A DNA stretch of 64,000 nucleotides from Syntrophotalea acetylenivorans (GCF_001887775.1 NZ_CP015519.1:3154470-3218469); one strand, 5' to 3'. Counted from the stretch's first letter, positions 18,306-27,749 are shown. Numbers and translations are program-made. Notes: generated by a model from the letters alone, not told the origin.

Positions 18306-18650
18306 ATGAAAACGTTAAGCTTGAGTTGTCTGTTTCTTCTGATGTTCTGTCTATGTACTGCAGAGGTGCAGGCACGGTTGGCGGTCGTTTTGCAGCAGCG
18401 GGATGCGGTTATTCTGACCGTAGACAAAGAAGGCCGGATGATGACCAGCGATTATATGTCCTTCATTCTTGCCAATGATGAGGTTTCCGCAAAAGCTACG
18501 GAACTAATCGGACAGAAAACACATATTCTTTTTTATGCAGCTGGTGAAAAAAAATATTGTGTCGACCTGCGTTCCTTTGCCGAGCCGGATTTTAAGGTTC
18601 CGGCAATACCGAACCGGGGAAGTCGGTCGAAAGAGAAAGCGTTGCACTGA
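18306..18650 (+). CDS. Small exported protein of unknown function at the end of the minor-pilin operon
   Basis: A 114-residue protein whose first 25 residues form a signal peptide (LSCLFLLMFCLCTAEVQA). The rest has no family I recognise. It contains ILTVDKEGRMM and HILFYAAGEKKYCVDL and ends in a basic tail. It starts 11 bases after pilY1 with an AAGGAG site and is followed by a strong terminator, so it belongs to the pilus operon. A periplasmic helper of PilY1 is a guess from position only. Confidence 0.6.
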   Translation: MKTLSLSCLFLLMFCLCTAEVQARLAVVLQQRDAVILTVDKEGRMMTSDYMSFILANDEVSAKATELIGQKTHILFYAAGEKKYCVDLRSFAEPDFKVPAIPNRGSRSKEKALH

Positions 18651-18688
18651 CACGGGTAAGAAGCAGGTAGTTTGGTAGTGATAGATTG

Positions 18689-18725
18689 AATGGCTGACCG
18701 GGATATATTCTCGGTCAGCCATTTT
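18689..18725 (+). terminator. Terminator of the minor-pilin operon
   Basis: A 12-bp perfect stem (18689-18700 with 18712-18723) spans an 11-base loop and runs into TTTT. Confidence 0.8.
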
Positions 18726-18879
18726 AGCTTTTGGCATGGATAATCAGGCCACCTGCATGGGATGCCTCTCTTGCCGTGCATGGCAACGGGGAGTTTTCCC
18801 TTGCACCCATCGTAAGCCATTGCGTATAGTAACTCATTTCGATTCTGCCTGTTGTCTAGTTTTTATAGGAGTTGCTTCG

Positions 18880-20229
18880 ATGGCCAAAATAGCCCCGTTT
18901 CGTGCTGTTCGCTATAATCTGGAAAAGATCGCCGAACCGGTCAGTGTGATGGCGCCACCTTACGATGTTATCTCATCTGAACTGCAGGATGATCTTTACC
19001 AGCGCAACCCCTACAATTTGGTGCGCTTGATCCTCGGCAAAATCGAAGAAACCGACGATGAGAGCAATAATCGCTATAGCCGTGCTGCAGATTTTTTCAA
19101 GAGCTGGCAGGAAGAAGGCGTTCTGGTCCGCGATTCTGAGCCGGGTATTTATCTATATGACGAAGAATATTTTGCCGAGGGCATCGGCCCGGTGGTGCGG
19201 CGCGGTTTTCTGGCCCTGACCCGTATCGAAGATTTTGCCTCAGGCGTGGTCAAACCCCATGAAAAGACCTTGTCTGGTCCTAAAACCGATCGGCTTAACC
19301 TGACCAAGGCTTGCGGCGCAAATTTTAGTCCTATTTTCGGCCTTTATTCCGATCCGTGCTGTGTGTTGGAGGCTTTAACTCGCGATGCCAGCAGTTGCCA
19401 GCCGGATATAGATATGACTGACGACGACGGTGTTAAACACCGATTGTGGCGGGTGACCGATCCCGACATTATTGAAAAGGCGAAGGAGTTGCTTGATAGT
19501 AAGCCGCTATTTATTGCCGATGGACATCACCGTTATGAAACGGCTTTGAATTATCGCAATTACATGCGCGAGCAGGTGGGCGAGTATTCCGGCAAGGAGC
19601 TCTTCAATTATGTGTTGATGTATTTCGCCAATATGGAAGACCAGGGTATGTTGATTTTCCCGACCCACCGTCTGGTCCACAGTCTGAAAGACTTTCATCT
19701 GCCCGGTTTTCTGTCGGCGCTTAACGAATTCTTTGAAGTCGAGGTTCGGGACCTGAACCTGTCGGACGCCGATTCCCGGCGCGAAGCGCGCACCATCCTG
19801 CAGCAAAAAGGGAACGAAGCTCATACCCTGGCGTTATATGCCGGAGGTCAATCCCTCTATTATTTAACCTTGCGCGATCCGGCCATCATGGACCGCTTTT
19901 TTGATGATAAGGCGTCCAAGGCGCTTCGGGTCCTTGATGTGTCGATTTTGCATCGCTTGATTCTGGAACAGCTTTTACAGATTACCCCTGAGGCACAGGA
20001 GCGTCAGCTTAATCTCAAATATGTCAAAAACTTTGACGAGCCCTTTGACTCTGTGCATTCCGGTGATTTTCAACTGGCTTTTTTGATGAACTCCACTCGC
20101 ATGAGCGAAGTGAGGGATGTCGCCAATGCTGGAGAAAAAATGCCGCAGAAGTCGACCTATTTCTATCCCAAGTTGTTGACCGGCCTGGTCCTCAATAAGA
20201 TTGGTGATGGGGAATCGGTCGTGGATTAG
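18880..20229 (+). CDS. DUF1015 family protein
   Basis: A 449-residue cytoplasmic protein matching the DUF1015 family (recalled): KIAPFRAVRYN near the start, MAPPYDVISSELQDDLYQRNPYNLVRLILG, KPHEKTLSGPKTDRLNL, and PLFIADGHHRYETALNYRNY. The histidine-rich GHHRYETA motif is the family's most conserved point. No biochemical function is established. The family is frequent in anaerobes, sometimes near serine or D-3-phosphoglycerate genes, but no such neighbour occurs here. The ATG at 18880 has AGGAG 8 bases upstream; the long upstream extension of the frame crosses the previous terminator and is not used. Single gene. Confidence 0.85.
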   Translation: MAKIAPFRAVRYNLEKIAEPVSVMAPPYDVISSELQDDLYQRNPYNLVRLILGKIEETDDESNNRYSRAADFFKSWQEEGVLVRDSEPGIYLYDEEYFAEGIGPVVRRGFLALTRIEDFASGVVKPHEKTLSGPKTDRLNLTKACGANFSPIFGLYSDPCCVLEALTRDASSCQPDIDMTDDDGVKHRLWRVTDPDIIEKAKELLDSKPLFIADGHHRYETALNYRNYMREQVGEYSGKELFNYVLMYFANMEDQGMLIFPTHRLVHSLKDFHLPGFLSALNEFFEVEVRDLNLSDADSRREARTILQQKGNEAHTLALYAGGQSLYYLTLRDPAIMDRFFDDKASKALRVLDVSILHRLILEQLLQITPEAQERQLNLKYVKNFDEPFDSVHSGDFQLAFLMNSTRMSEVRDVANAGEKMPQKSTYFYPKLLTGLVLNKIGDGESVVD

Positions 20230-20419
20230 CGGTTCTGGGGGGAACTGAGGGTAGTTTTATCTTGCCCGATGGTGCCCTTTGTCGGCCCCGGAAGTATTAT
20301 TTGTATAGAAACTTTTCTGTTTTCTTCGCCGGGCTAACAACAGGCCACAGGGCAATGTACACTGATATTATGTTTTCAGGTTTGTTATTTCAATCCGTAC
20401 CCAGTCAGGGACGCTAGTT

Positions 20420-22549
20420 ATGTCCTTATCGCCGGACGAACTTCTGGCCCATCTTAAGAAGCATCCGGGTCGGAGTCTCTCTGTTCGGGAGATTCTTGCT
20501 GCCTTCCCTTTGCCGCGCCATGAACGACAGGCAGCGCGGCTTCTCATCGAAAATCTGGCCGACGACGGTCTTTTACAGCGGGTTAAGGGTAATCGTTACC
20601 GATTGGTCCGCAATGCTGTGCTTCTTCAAGGCAAAGTGACGGTGCATCGAGCCGGATACGGCTTTGTAGTGCTGGACGATAAGGACAAAGAGGATGTTTT
20701 TGTCCCGGCCCGGCATCTTGGAGCGGTAATGGATGGAGACCGGGTGGCCGTGCGGATTGTTCGCTCGGAACGCTACGGCCGTCCAGGACGCTCGGAGGGG
20801 CGTATTGTTCAGGTATTGGATCGGGCCCACCACGAGTTGCTCGGTCGTTATGAATTACACCACCGCCAAGCCTTTGTCGTCCCTGCCGATCCTCGCCTGT
20901 CTCAGCCCATTCAGTTGTCTACTCCTTCCTCGGTACCGGTCAATCCGGGACAGATTGTTGTATTGCGCCTCGACAGCTATCCCACTGCAAGCCGTCCGCC
21001 TTTTGGAACCATTCTCAGGGTGTTGGGAGACGCCGATGATCCTGCGGTGGAAATTGCAGCGGCGGTCTATAAATACGGGCTTCCCGCCGATTTCGAACCG
21101 GAAGTGCTCGCCGCTGCCAGCGCTCTTCCCTCTGTGGTACGACCGGAAGACCGGCAAGGTCGAGAGGACCTGCGGGAACTGCCGTTAGTGACTATTGACG
21201 GTGAAACGGCTATGGATTTTGATGATGCTGTTGCCGTCCGCCCAGAAGAACAGGGCAAAATTCGGCTGTGGGTGGCTATAGCCGATGTTGGTTACTACGT
21301 TAAGTCCGGCTCGCCTATCGACCAGGAAGCACTGGAACGTTCGACAAGCGTCTATTTTCCGGGGCACTGCATACCCATGTTGCCGGAGTCATTGAGCAAC
21401 GAAATATGCTCCTTGAAGCCGCAACAGGACCGTCTGGCGATGGTGGCGGAGATGCTGTTCGATACGGAGGGTCAGCGCTTGGAGAGCCGCTTTTATCCGG
21501 CGGTAATTCGTAGCCAGGCTCGCTTGACCTACACGGAAGTGAAGGACTATCTTCAGGCAGAGAGGACACAAGAGCCAAGTAAACAGGACGAACTGCTTGG
21601 TCACCTGCAGGTTATGGAAGCCTTGGCCCAGCGCCTTTCCGTAATGCGTCGTCGACGGGGGAGCCTCGATTTCGATCTGCCGGAGGCGGAAGTGGTGCTG
21701 GGTTTGCGTGGGCGCCCGGAAGATATTGTTCGTGCAGAGCGCAACATGGCCCATCGTATCATCGAAGAGTTTATGCTGGCGGCCAACGAAGCTGTCGCGA
21801 CTTTCTTGCACGAGCGGCAGGAGCCGCTGCTGTTTCGTATTCACGAAGAGCCTGAGCTGGAGAAATTGCAGGCTTTCCAGGAGTTTGTCGCTTATTTGAA
21901 CTATGGCCTGGTGATCGATGGCCAGAGCGGAACGGCTCACCAGCTGCAAAAGCTCTTGTCTCAGGTTGCCGGAAGGCCCGAAGAGCGCATGATCAATCAG
22001 GTGCTGTTGCGAAGTATGAAGCAGGCACGTTATGATGCGAAAAATGTCGGCCATTTCGGTCTGGCCGCGGAGCTGTACTGCCATTTTACGTCACCTATTC
22101 GCCGCTATCCCGACCTGGTGGTCCATCGTATACTGCGCGAAGTCTTGACTTCTGAAAAAAAATCCGCTCAACGCTCTTCCTGGTGGCAGCGACAGTTGCC
22201 TGCCATCGCCGAACAATGTTCTGTCAATGAACGCCGGGCTATGGAGGCGGAGCGGGACATTATTGATTTGAAAAAGTGTCAGTTCATGGCCGATCGGGTG
22301 GGCGAAGAGTTTCAGGGGAACGTATCCGGTGTACAGCCTTTTGGCGTCTTCATTGAACTGCAGCAGGTTTTTGTCGAGGGGCTGGTGCCTGTGGCCAGTC
22401 TGGACGACGATTTTTATCAGTATGAAGAACACCTGCACCGGTTGATAGGTCAGCGACGGCGTAAAATTTTTCAGATCGGCATGGAGGTTTCAGTGCGCCT
22501 TCGACACGTGGACCTTGATCGTCGGCAGATCGACTTCGAATTGGTTTAA
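20420..22549 (+). CDS. rnr: Ribonuclease R
   Basis: A 709-residue 3'-5' exoribonuclease. Domains in order: a winged helix (5-70), cold-shock OB folds (75-220, with GYGFVVLDDKDKEDVFVPARHLG), the RNB catalytic core (about 255-580, with TIDGETAMDFDDAVAV giving the metal-binding aspartates and FGLAAELYCHFTSPIRRYPDLVVHR), and a C-terminal S1 domain (FQGNVSGVQPFGVFIELQQVFVEGLVPVASL). It degrades structured RNA and helps in mRNA and rRNA quality control. The C-terminus lacks the long lysine-rich tail of the E. coli enzyme. The preceding gap 20230-20419 shows nothing clear. Confidence 0.95.
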   Translation: MSLSPDELLAHLKKHPGRSLSVREILAAFPLPRHERQAARLLIENLADDGLLQRVKGNRYRLVRNAVLLQGKVTVHRAGYGFVVLDDKDKEDVFVPARHLGAVMDGDRVAVRIVRSERYGRPGRSEGRIVQVLDRAHHELLGRYELHHRQAFVVPADPRLSQPIQLSTPSSVPVNPGQIVVLRLDSYPTASRPPFGTILRVLGDADDPAVEIAAAVYKYGLPADFEPEVLAAASALPSVVRPEDRQGREDLRELPLVTIDGETAMDFDDAVAVRPEEQGKIRLWVAIADVGYYVKSGSPIDQEALERSTSVYFPGHCIPMLPESLSNEICSLKPQQDRLAMVAEMLFDTEGQRLESRFYPAVIRSQARLTYTEVKDYLQAERTQEPSKQDELLGHLQVMEALAQRLSVMRRRRGSLDFDLPEAEVVLGLRGRPEDIVRAERNMAHRIIEEFMLAANEAVATFLHERQEPLLFRIHEEPELEKLQAFQEFVAYLNYGLVIDGQSGTAHQLQKLLSQVAGRPEERMINQVLLRSMKQARYDAKNVGHFGLAAELYCHFTSPIRRYPDLVVHRILREVLTSEKKSAQRSSWWQRQLPAIAEQCSVNERRAMEAERDIIDLKKCQFMADRVGEEFQGNVSGVQPFGVFIELQQVFVEGLVPVASLDDDFYQYEEHLHRLIGQRRRKIFQIGMEVSVRLRHVDLDRRQIDFELV

Positions 22550-22551
22550 AA

Positions 22552-22653
22552 CACGTAATAGGTAATGCGTGAGGCGTAATGAGTTAACCCCGTCATACCT
22601 TACGAATTACGAATTACGAATTACGAATTACGAATTACGAATTACGAATTACG
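22552..22653. repeat. Heptad repeat region: seven tandem AATTACG units
   Basis: Seven perfect head-to-tail copies of AATTACG (22605-22653) follow a looser heptad stretch (gtaataggtaatgcgtgagg). It fills the gap between rnr and ribF and ends 11 bases before the ribF start. Confidence 0.85.
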
Positions 22654-22664
22654 GGCCTTACCCC

Positions 22665-23630
22665 ATGCGTATCATCAAAAACTTAAGCGAATTGAAAGAA
22701 CCCTTACAGGATGCCGTGGTCACCATTGGCAATTTCGATGGGGTGCATCTTGGCCACCGGGAAATATTCCGGCGCGTGGTTCGCCGTAGTCAAGAGCTCG
22801 GCGGGCCTGCGGTCGTTTATACGTTTGAACCGCACCCTCTAAAGTTTCTAGCGCCCGACCGGGCACCGCTGCTGATTAATACCAATCAGGAGAAAGCAGT
22901 GTTGATCGAAGCCTCCTGCATTGATGTGTTAATTCGTACTCCCTTTGACCAAAACATGGCCGATCTGCCGGCTCACCGGTTTGTTCGGGAAATATTGGTG
23001 GAAAAGGTCGGCATGCGGCATCTGGTGGTCGGTTACGATTATCTTTTTGGTAAGGGCCGCGAAGGCAATGCCCAATTATTGCAGCGTATGGGAGAATATC
23101 TCGGATTTGCCGTGGAAGTTCTCGAACCGATTAGCGGGGAAGGGCAGGTTTATAGCTCGACCCGTATTCGCCAGTTGATCAAAGAAGGCCAGGTGCATCA
23201 GGTGGTGGACCTGCTGGGTCGCAATTTTACCCTGCAAGGCCGGGTAGTCCATGGTTTCAAACGAGGGCAGAAACTAGGATTTCCAACCGCGAATCTTCAA
23301 ACTGACAAAGAACTTCTGCCAAGCCCCGGGGTTTATGCGGTGAAGGTCAAACGAGGTGCCGAGGTCTTCAACGGGGTCCTTAATATTGGTCTGAACCCTA
23401 CATTTGAGGCTGCCGGATTGTCTATCGAAGTACATCTGCTAGACTTCGATGGGCAACTTTATGGGGAAGACTTGCGGGTCTACTTTGTTAAGCGATTGCG
23501 GGACGAGATGCGTTTTGCTGATTCCAGTGAGTTGGTACAGGCGATCAGTGCGGACATTGTAAGTGCACGGCAGATTCTTTCTGAAACAGAGATCATCCAG
23601 TATCATGATTATCTCGATTGTGGACAGTAG
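22665..23630 (+). CDS. ribF: Bifunctional riboflavin kinase / FAD synthetase
   Basis: A 321-residue enzyme that phosphorylates riboflavin to FMN and adenylates FMN to FAD. The N-terminal nucleotidyltransferase domain has TIGNFDGVHLGHREIF and YSSTRIRQLIKEG. The C-terminal kinase domain has GRVVHGFKRGQKLGFPTANLQ, SPGVYAVKV and NIGLNPTF. The length is usual. The start at 22665 (MRIIKNLSELKE) matches family N-termini. The frame stays open upstream only because it reads through the AATTACG repeat, giving an artificial NYELRIT peptide repeat. No clear ribosome site lies before the chosen ATG. Confidence 0.93.
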   Translation: MRIIKNLSELKEPLQDAVVTIGNFDGVHLGHREIFRRVVRRSQELGGPAVVYTFEPHPLKFLAPDRAPLLINTNQEKAVLIEASCIDVLIRTPFDQNMADLPAHRFVREILVEKVGMRHLVVGYDYLFGKGREGNAQLLQRMGEYLGFAVEVLEPISGEGQVYSSTRIRQLIKEGQVHQVVDLLGRNFTLQGRVVHGFKRGQKLGFPTANLQTDKELLPSPGVYAVKVKRGAEVFNGVLNIGLNPTFEAAGLSIEVHLLDFDGQLYGEDLRVYFVKRLRDEMRFADSSELVQAISADIVSARQILSETEIIQYHDYLDCGQ

Positions 23631-23671
23631 GTTGGCGAAAACAAGAAAAGAAAGGAAGGGAAGGGACGGTT

Positions 23672-24532
23672 GTGCAACTGAATGGTAAAACCAGGGTTTT
23701 AGGAATTTTCGGTGATCCGGTGGCTCATTCCCTGTCGCCGGTTATGCAAAATCAGGCCTTGCAACAGGCTGGTATCAACGCTGTTTATGTACCGTTCCAT
23801 GTACCTGCTGAACTGCTTCCTCAAGCTGTTGACTCAATCCGTAGTCTCGGACTGTGGGGGGTTAACGTTACCGTCCCCCATAAAGAGGCTGTCTTTCCCT
23901 TGTTGGATGATATCGATCCTGCCGCTCGTTTGATCGGCGCGGTTAATACCATCGTCAATAGTCAGGGCCGACTGATCGGTTATAATACCGATGGCCTGGG
24001 GTTTTTGCGGTCGCTGGCCGAAGATTTGCATTTCAACCCTGATGGCCAACGAATTTTACTTTTGGGGGCCGGGGGTGCTTGCCGGGCGGCGCTGGTTTCC
24101 TTGTGCCAAGCAGGTGCTTCCTGGATCGGTATTGCCAACCGGACCCGCAGTCGGGCGGAAGCTCTGATTCAAGAGTTCAGGGAAATATTCCCGGAAGTCA
24201 GCTTTGAGCATTTCGGTATCGATAAAGAGGAGTTGCGCCGGGCGACCGAAAACATTGACCTTCTGGCCAACACCTCGGCTGTCGGTTTGAAGGGTGAAGT
24301 CTTTGCGGACCTGCCTTGGGTGGGTTTAAGTAAAGAAGTAGCGATCTATGACATGGTCTACAGTAAAACCGGCACCCCCTTGCTTCAACAGGCCATGAGC
24401 AGGGGGCTTCGTGCCAGCGATGGACTGGGAATGTTGGCCGGGCAAGGGGAAGAAGCTTTTACCCTTTGGACCGAGGTCAGGCCTTTAGAAGGTCTGATGA
24501 AGCGCTGTCTTATTAATGAATTGACAGGTTGA
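23672..24532 (+). CDS. aroE: Shikimate dehydrogenase
   Basis: A 286-residue enzyme reducing 3-dehydroshikimate to shikimate with NADPH. The substrate domain has GDPVAHSLSPVMQNQAL (Ser-x-Ser) and VNVTVPHKEAVFPLLDD (catalytic Lys). The Rossmann domain has LLLGAGGACRAAL and IANRTRSRAEAL. The end has SDGLGMLAGQGEEAFTLW. The GTG start at 23672 follows a purine-rich AAGGAAGGG site. It lies just after ribF in the same direction, apart from the other aro genes at 42-46 kb. Confidence 0.93.
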   Translation: MQLNGKTRVLGIFGDPVAHSLSPVMQNQALQQAGINAVYVPFHVPAELLPQAVDSIRSLGLWGVNVTVPHKEAVFPLLDDIDPAARLIGAVNTIVNSQGRLIGYNTDGLGFLRSLAEDLHFNPDGQRILLLGAGGACRAALVSLCQAGASWIGIANRTRSRAEALIQEFREIFPEVSFEHFGIDKEELRRATENIDLLANTSAVGLKGEVFADLPWVGLSKEVAIYDMVYSKTGTPLLQQAMSRGLRASDGLGMLAGQGEEAFTLWTEVRPLEGLMKRCLINELTG

Positions 24533-24543
24533 GGGTCATTTCC

Positions 24544-24571
24544 TTGACTTTTCCTTAGTCTTTTCTATAGG
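24544..24571 (+). promoter_or_regulatory. Candidate sigma-70 promoter for pilB
   Basis: TTGACT (24544-24549) and TATAGG (24566-24571) are 16 bases apart, 69 bases before the pilB start and directly after aroE. Confidence 0.45.
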
Positions 24572-24639
24572 ATGCGCAAGATGAGCCGTTTTTAAGTGAT
24601 TGTTTTTTAAGCTGACTTCCAAAAATACTGGTTTACTAT

Positions 24640-26340
24640 ATGACAAGCAACAGACTCGGTGAATTGCTGGTTCGCAACGAGCTGATCAGCGATCAGCAGT
24701 TGCACGATGCCCTGGAAGACCAGAAAGCCCAGGGAGGACGTCTGGGTTCCAGCCTGATAAAGCTCGGCTTTGTAAAAGAAGAAGAACTTTCAGCGTTTCT
24801 CTCCAAACAGTATGGTGTGCCCTCCATTAATCTGTCGGAATTTGAGATCGATGCCGATGTCATTCGGCAGATACCTCCCGAAGTAGCCCAGAAATATCAG
24901 ATCGTACCGGTAAACCGAGCCGGATCGACCCTGATCGTCGCCATGAACGACCCATCGAATATCTTTGCTATCGATGACATCAAGTTCATGACCGGCTTCA
25001 ATGTCGAAGTTGTTGTGGCGACGGAATCTTCCATCAAGACGGCTATCGACCAATATTACGACCAGAGCGCTTCGTTGGCCGATGTCATGGGCGATCTGGA
25101 CGATATCGACCTCGAATTGGTCGATGACGACGATGACGTCGATGTCCGTGAACTGGAACGAGCTACAGAGGACGCGCCGGTCGTCAAACTGGTCAACTTG
25201 ATTCTGACTGACGCCATCAAAAAAAAGGCGTCGGATATTCACATCGAGCCTTATGAGAAAGCCTTCCGCGTACGTTATCGTATCGATGGTGTCTTGTACG
25301 AATCCATGAAACCGCCGATGAAGTTGCGGGCGGCCATCATCTCCCGTCTCAAGATCATGGCTGAGATGGATATCGCCGAACGACGTCTGCCTCAAGACGG
25401 TCGGATTAAGATCAAGCTCCCCGGCGGAAAAGACATGGATTACCGGGTCAGCTGCTTGCCGACCCTGTTTGGCGAGAAGATGGTTTTGCGACTGCTCGAT
25501 AAGTCGAACCTACAGCTCGATATGACCAAGTTGGGTTACGAGGAAGAGCCGCTTAAGTGGTTCAAGGAAGCGATTCATAAGCCTTTCGGCATGGTGCTGG
25601 TCACCGGGCCGACCGGTTCCGGCAAGACCGTTTCTCTTTATTCGGCCCTTGCTGAGCTCAACGACAGTACCCTCAATATCTCCACCGCGGAAGATCCGGT
25701 CGAATTTAACTTCGCCGGCATCAATCAGGTCCACATGCACGAGGAGATCGGTCTCAACTTCGCCAATGCTCTGCGCTCCTTTCTCCGCCAGGATCCCGAC
25801 ATCATCATGATCGGCGAGATCCGTGACTTTGAGACGGCAGAAATTGGTGTCAAGGCGGCGCTTACCGGTCACTTGGTGTTGTCGACTCTGCACACCAACG
25901 ATGCACCGAGCACGATCAGTCGTATGCTCAACATGGGTATCGAGCCTTTTCTCGTGGCCTCTGCGGTTAATCTGATTACCGCTCAACGATTGGGTCGCAG
26001 GGTTTGTTCAGAATGCAAGGAAGTAGAAGATATCTCCAAGCAGGCCTTGCTCGATGCCGGTGTCTCACCAGAAGAGGTTGATGAATACGTTTGCTACAAG
26101 GGGCAAGGCTGTTCGACCTGCAATAACACTGGATACAAGGGCCGGGTCGGCATCTACCAGGTCATGCCGATGTTCGAGGAAATTCGGGAGTTGGTGCTGG
26201 CCGGAGCCAATACCGCAGAGATCAAACGCGAATCGATGCGTTTGGGAGTTAAAACCATGCGTCAGTCAGCTTTGAGTAAATTGAAGGAAGGGGTGACTTC
26301 CTTTGAAGAGGTATTGCGCAGTACGGTGGCGGATGATTGA
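24640..26340 (+). CDS. pilB: Type IV pilus extension ATPase PilB
   Basis: A 566-residue cytoplasmic motor ATPase that powers pilin addition. An N-terminal MshEN domain (RLGELLVRNELISDQQLHDAL, then GGRLGSSLIKLGFV) resembles the c-di-GMP-binding form, so c-di-GMP control is possible. The ATPase has Walker A GPTGSGKT, an Asp box with TAEDPVEF, Walker B IMIGEIRDFETAEI and a His box HLVLSTLHTNDAP. Four zinc cysteines lie in VCSECKE and GQGCSTCNNTGY. It is the first gene of the core pilus cluster, followed by pilT and pilC. Confidence 0.96.
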   Translation: MTSNRLGELLVRNELISDQQLHDALEDQKAQGGRLGSSLIKLGFVKEEELSAFLSKQYGVPSINLSEFEIDADVIRQIPPEVAQKYQIVPVNRAGSTLIVAMNDPSNIFAIDDIKFMTGFNVEVVVATESSIKTAIDQYYDQSASLADVMGDLDDIDLELVDDDDDVDVRELERATEDAPVVKLVNLILTDAIKKKASDIHIEPYEKAFRVRYRIDGVLYESMKPPMKLRAAIISRLKIMAEMDIAERRLPQDGRIKIKLPGGKDMDYRVSCLPTLFGEKMVLRLLDKSNLQLDMTKLGYEEEPLKWFKEAIHKPFGMVLVTGPTGSGKTVSLYSALAELNDSTLNISTAEDPVEFNFAGINQVHMHEEIGLNFANALRSFLRQDPDIIMIGEIRDFETAEIGVKAALTGHLVLSTLHTNDAPSTISRMLNMGIEPFLVASAVNLITAQRLGRRVCSECKEVEDISKQALLDAGVSPEEVDEYVCYKGQGCSTCNNTGYKGRVGIYQVMPMFEEIRELVLAGANTAEIKRESMRLGVKTMRQSALSKLKEGVTSFEEVLRSTVADD

Positions 26341-26343
26341 AAC

Positions 26344-26404
26344 CCGTAAGGCGTGATGGGTAAGGCGTAATTGGTTTTAACCCCTTACCTATTACGTATC
26401 ACGG
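26344..26404. repeat. Heptad-type inverted intergenic repeat after pilB
   Basis: The left arm cgtgatgggtaaggcgtaa pairs imperfectly with the right arm ccttacctattacgtatcacg across a short AT loop. It belongs to the same motif family as the elements after rnr, pilT and pilS. Confidence 0.6.
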
Positions 26405-26531
26405 AATTTTAAAGTTTTTGCGGACTCTCAATTGGTCCGAAATTTGCTAAACTTAGTTTCCTTGTTCTGGTGATTTGGTGCCTGATATTGATTATTGGAT
26501 GGTTATGCAAAAAAATTGACCTACAAGGCTT

Positions 26532-26589
26532 GGTGTTTTTTCAGGGATGAAGGCATACATCGCGTATGTCGAGGTCCTGTAAAAACACC
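26532..26589. repeat. Long intergenic hairpin element before pilT
   Basis: The outer arms ggtgttttttcagg and cctgtaaaaacacc enclose an inner palindrome (catac/gtatg). It is followed by cgtaacgccgtagggcgg and tttttgcgacgccatc. I recall similar elements scattered in Geobacter-type genomes. The rest of the gap 26405-26647 shows no gene. Confidence 0.5.
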
Positions 26590-26647
26590 GTAACGCCGTA
26601 GGGCGGAATTTTTGCGACGCCATCTTATTTGAAAGGAAGAGAATTCA

Positions 26648-27749
26648 ATGGTGGGGATTCGCGAACTGCTTAAAGCTATGGTCGAAATGGGGGCCTCCGA
26701 TCTTCATATTACCTCTGGTGCTCCGCCGCAGGTACGAATTGACGGTGAAGTCAAGGCTCTTCAGCACCCCCCCCTTTCAGGCCCAGGATACCAAGCAGCT
26801 TTGTTACAGTATTTTGACCGATGCGCAGAAGCGTAAGTTCGAGGAAGAAAACGAACTTGATCTTTCCTTTGGCGTAAAGGGTCTGGCGCGTTTTCGCGGT
26901 AATATCTATTTGCAGCGCGGTGCTATTGCCGGGGCCTTCCGGATGATCCCCTATAAATTCATGTCCTTCGAAGAATTGGGGTTGCCTTCCGTGGTGCGGG
27001 ATATCTCACGCAAGCCTCGGGGGTTAGTTCTGGTTACCGGGCCGACGGGCAGCGGCAAGTCGACCACCCTGGCGTCGATTATCGATGCCATCAATATGGA
27101 GCGCCAGGAACACATCATCACCATCGAAGATCCGATCGAGTACATACATCCCCATAAAAAATGTTTGGTGAATCAACGGGAAGTAGGCTCCGATACCCAT
27201 TCCTTTAAAAAAGCCTTGAAATATATTTTGCGCCAGGATCCTGACGTGGTGCTTTTAGGGGAATTGCGGGACCTTGAAACCATCGAGGCCGCTCTGACAA
27301 TCGCCGAGACGGGGCATCTGTGTTTTGCGACCCTGCACACCAATTCCTGTGTGCAGACGATCAACCGTATTGTCGATGTTTTTCCCACCAACCAACAGAC
27401 CCAGGTGCGTACCCAGCTTTCCTTTGTTCTGGAGGGGGTATTGTCCCAAACCTTGATCCCCAAGGCTCAGGGTAAGGGGCGAGTATTGTCGCTTGAGGTT
27501 ATGGTGCCTAATGTAGCGATCCGGGCTCTCATACGAGATGACAAGGTCCACCAGATCTATTCGCAGATGCAGATGGGACAGGAAAAGTACGGCATGCAGA
27601 CCCTGAACCAGTCTTTATTTATGCTTTATCACAAGAAATTGATTTCCCTGGAAGATGCGCTGGTGCGTTCCCCTGAAGTGGATGAACTGAAGCAGATGAT
27701 AGCCAATCCTACCGCCGTGTTGAAAAGACAGGTTTCGGTGCAGAAATAA
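26648..27749 (+). pseudogene. pilT: Pilus retraction ATPase PilT, frameshifted at a C8 run
   Basis: PilT disassembles pili and drives twitching. The first frame gives MVGIRELLKAMVEMGASDLHITSG and runs to LQHPP. The second frame continues with FQAQDTKQLCYSILTDAQK to the end (27749). The joint is a run of eight C (26767-26774); seven would give one 366-residue protein. The rest is intact: Walker A GPTGSGKS, Asp box TIEDPIEY, Walker B VLLGELRDLETIEAA, and His box HLCFATLHTNS. The family motif AIRNLIRD is only loosely kept (AIRALIRDDKVHQIYS). It is either phase-off at a slippery tract, a true mutation or a sequencing error. GAAAGGAAGAG precedes the ATG. Confidence 0.9.

Noticed and set aside
22569..22664. 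Upstream extension of the ribF reading frame with a repeated NYELRIT peptide
   Set aside because: The open frame results from the AATTACG heptad array; family N-termini and the absence of a ribosome site favour the start at 22665.
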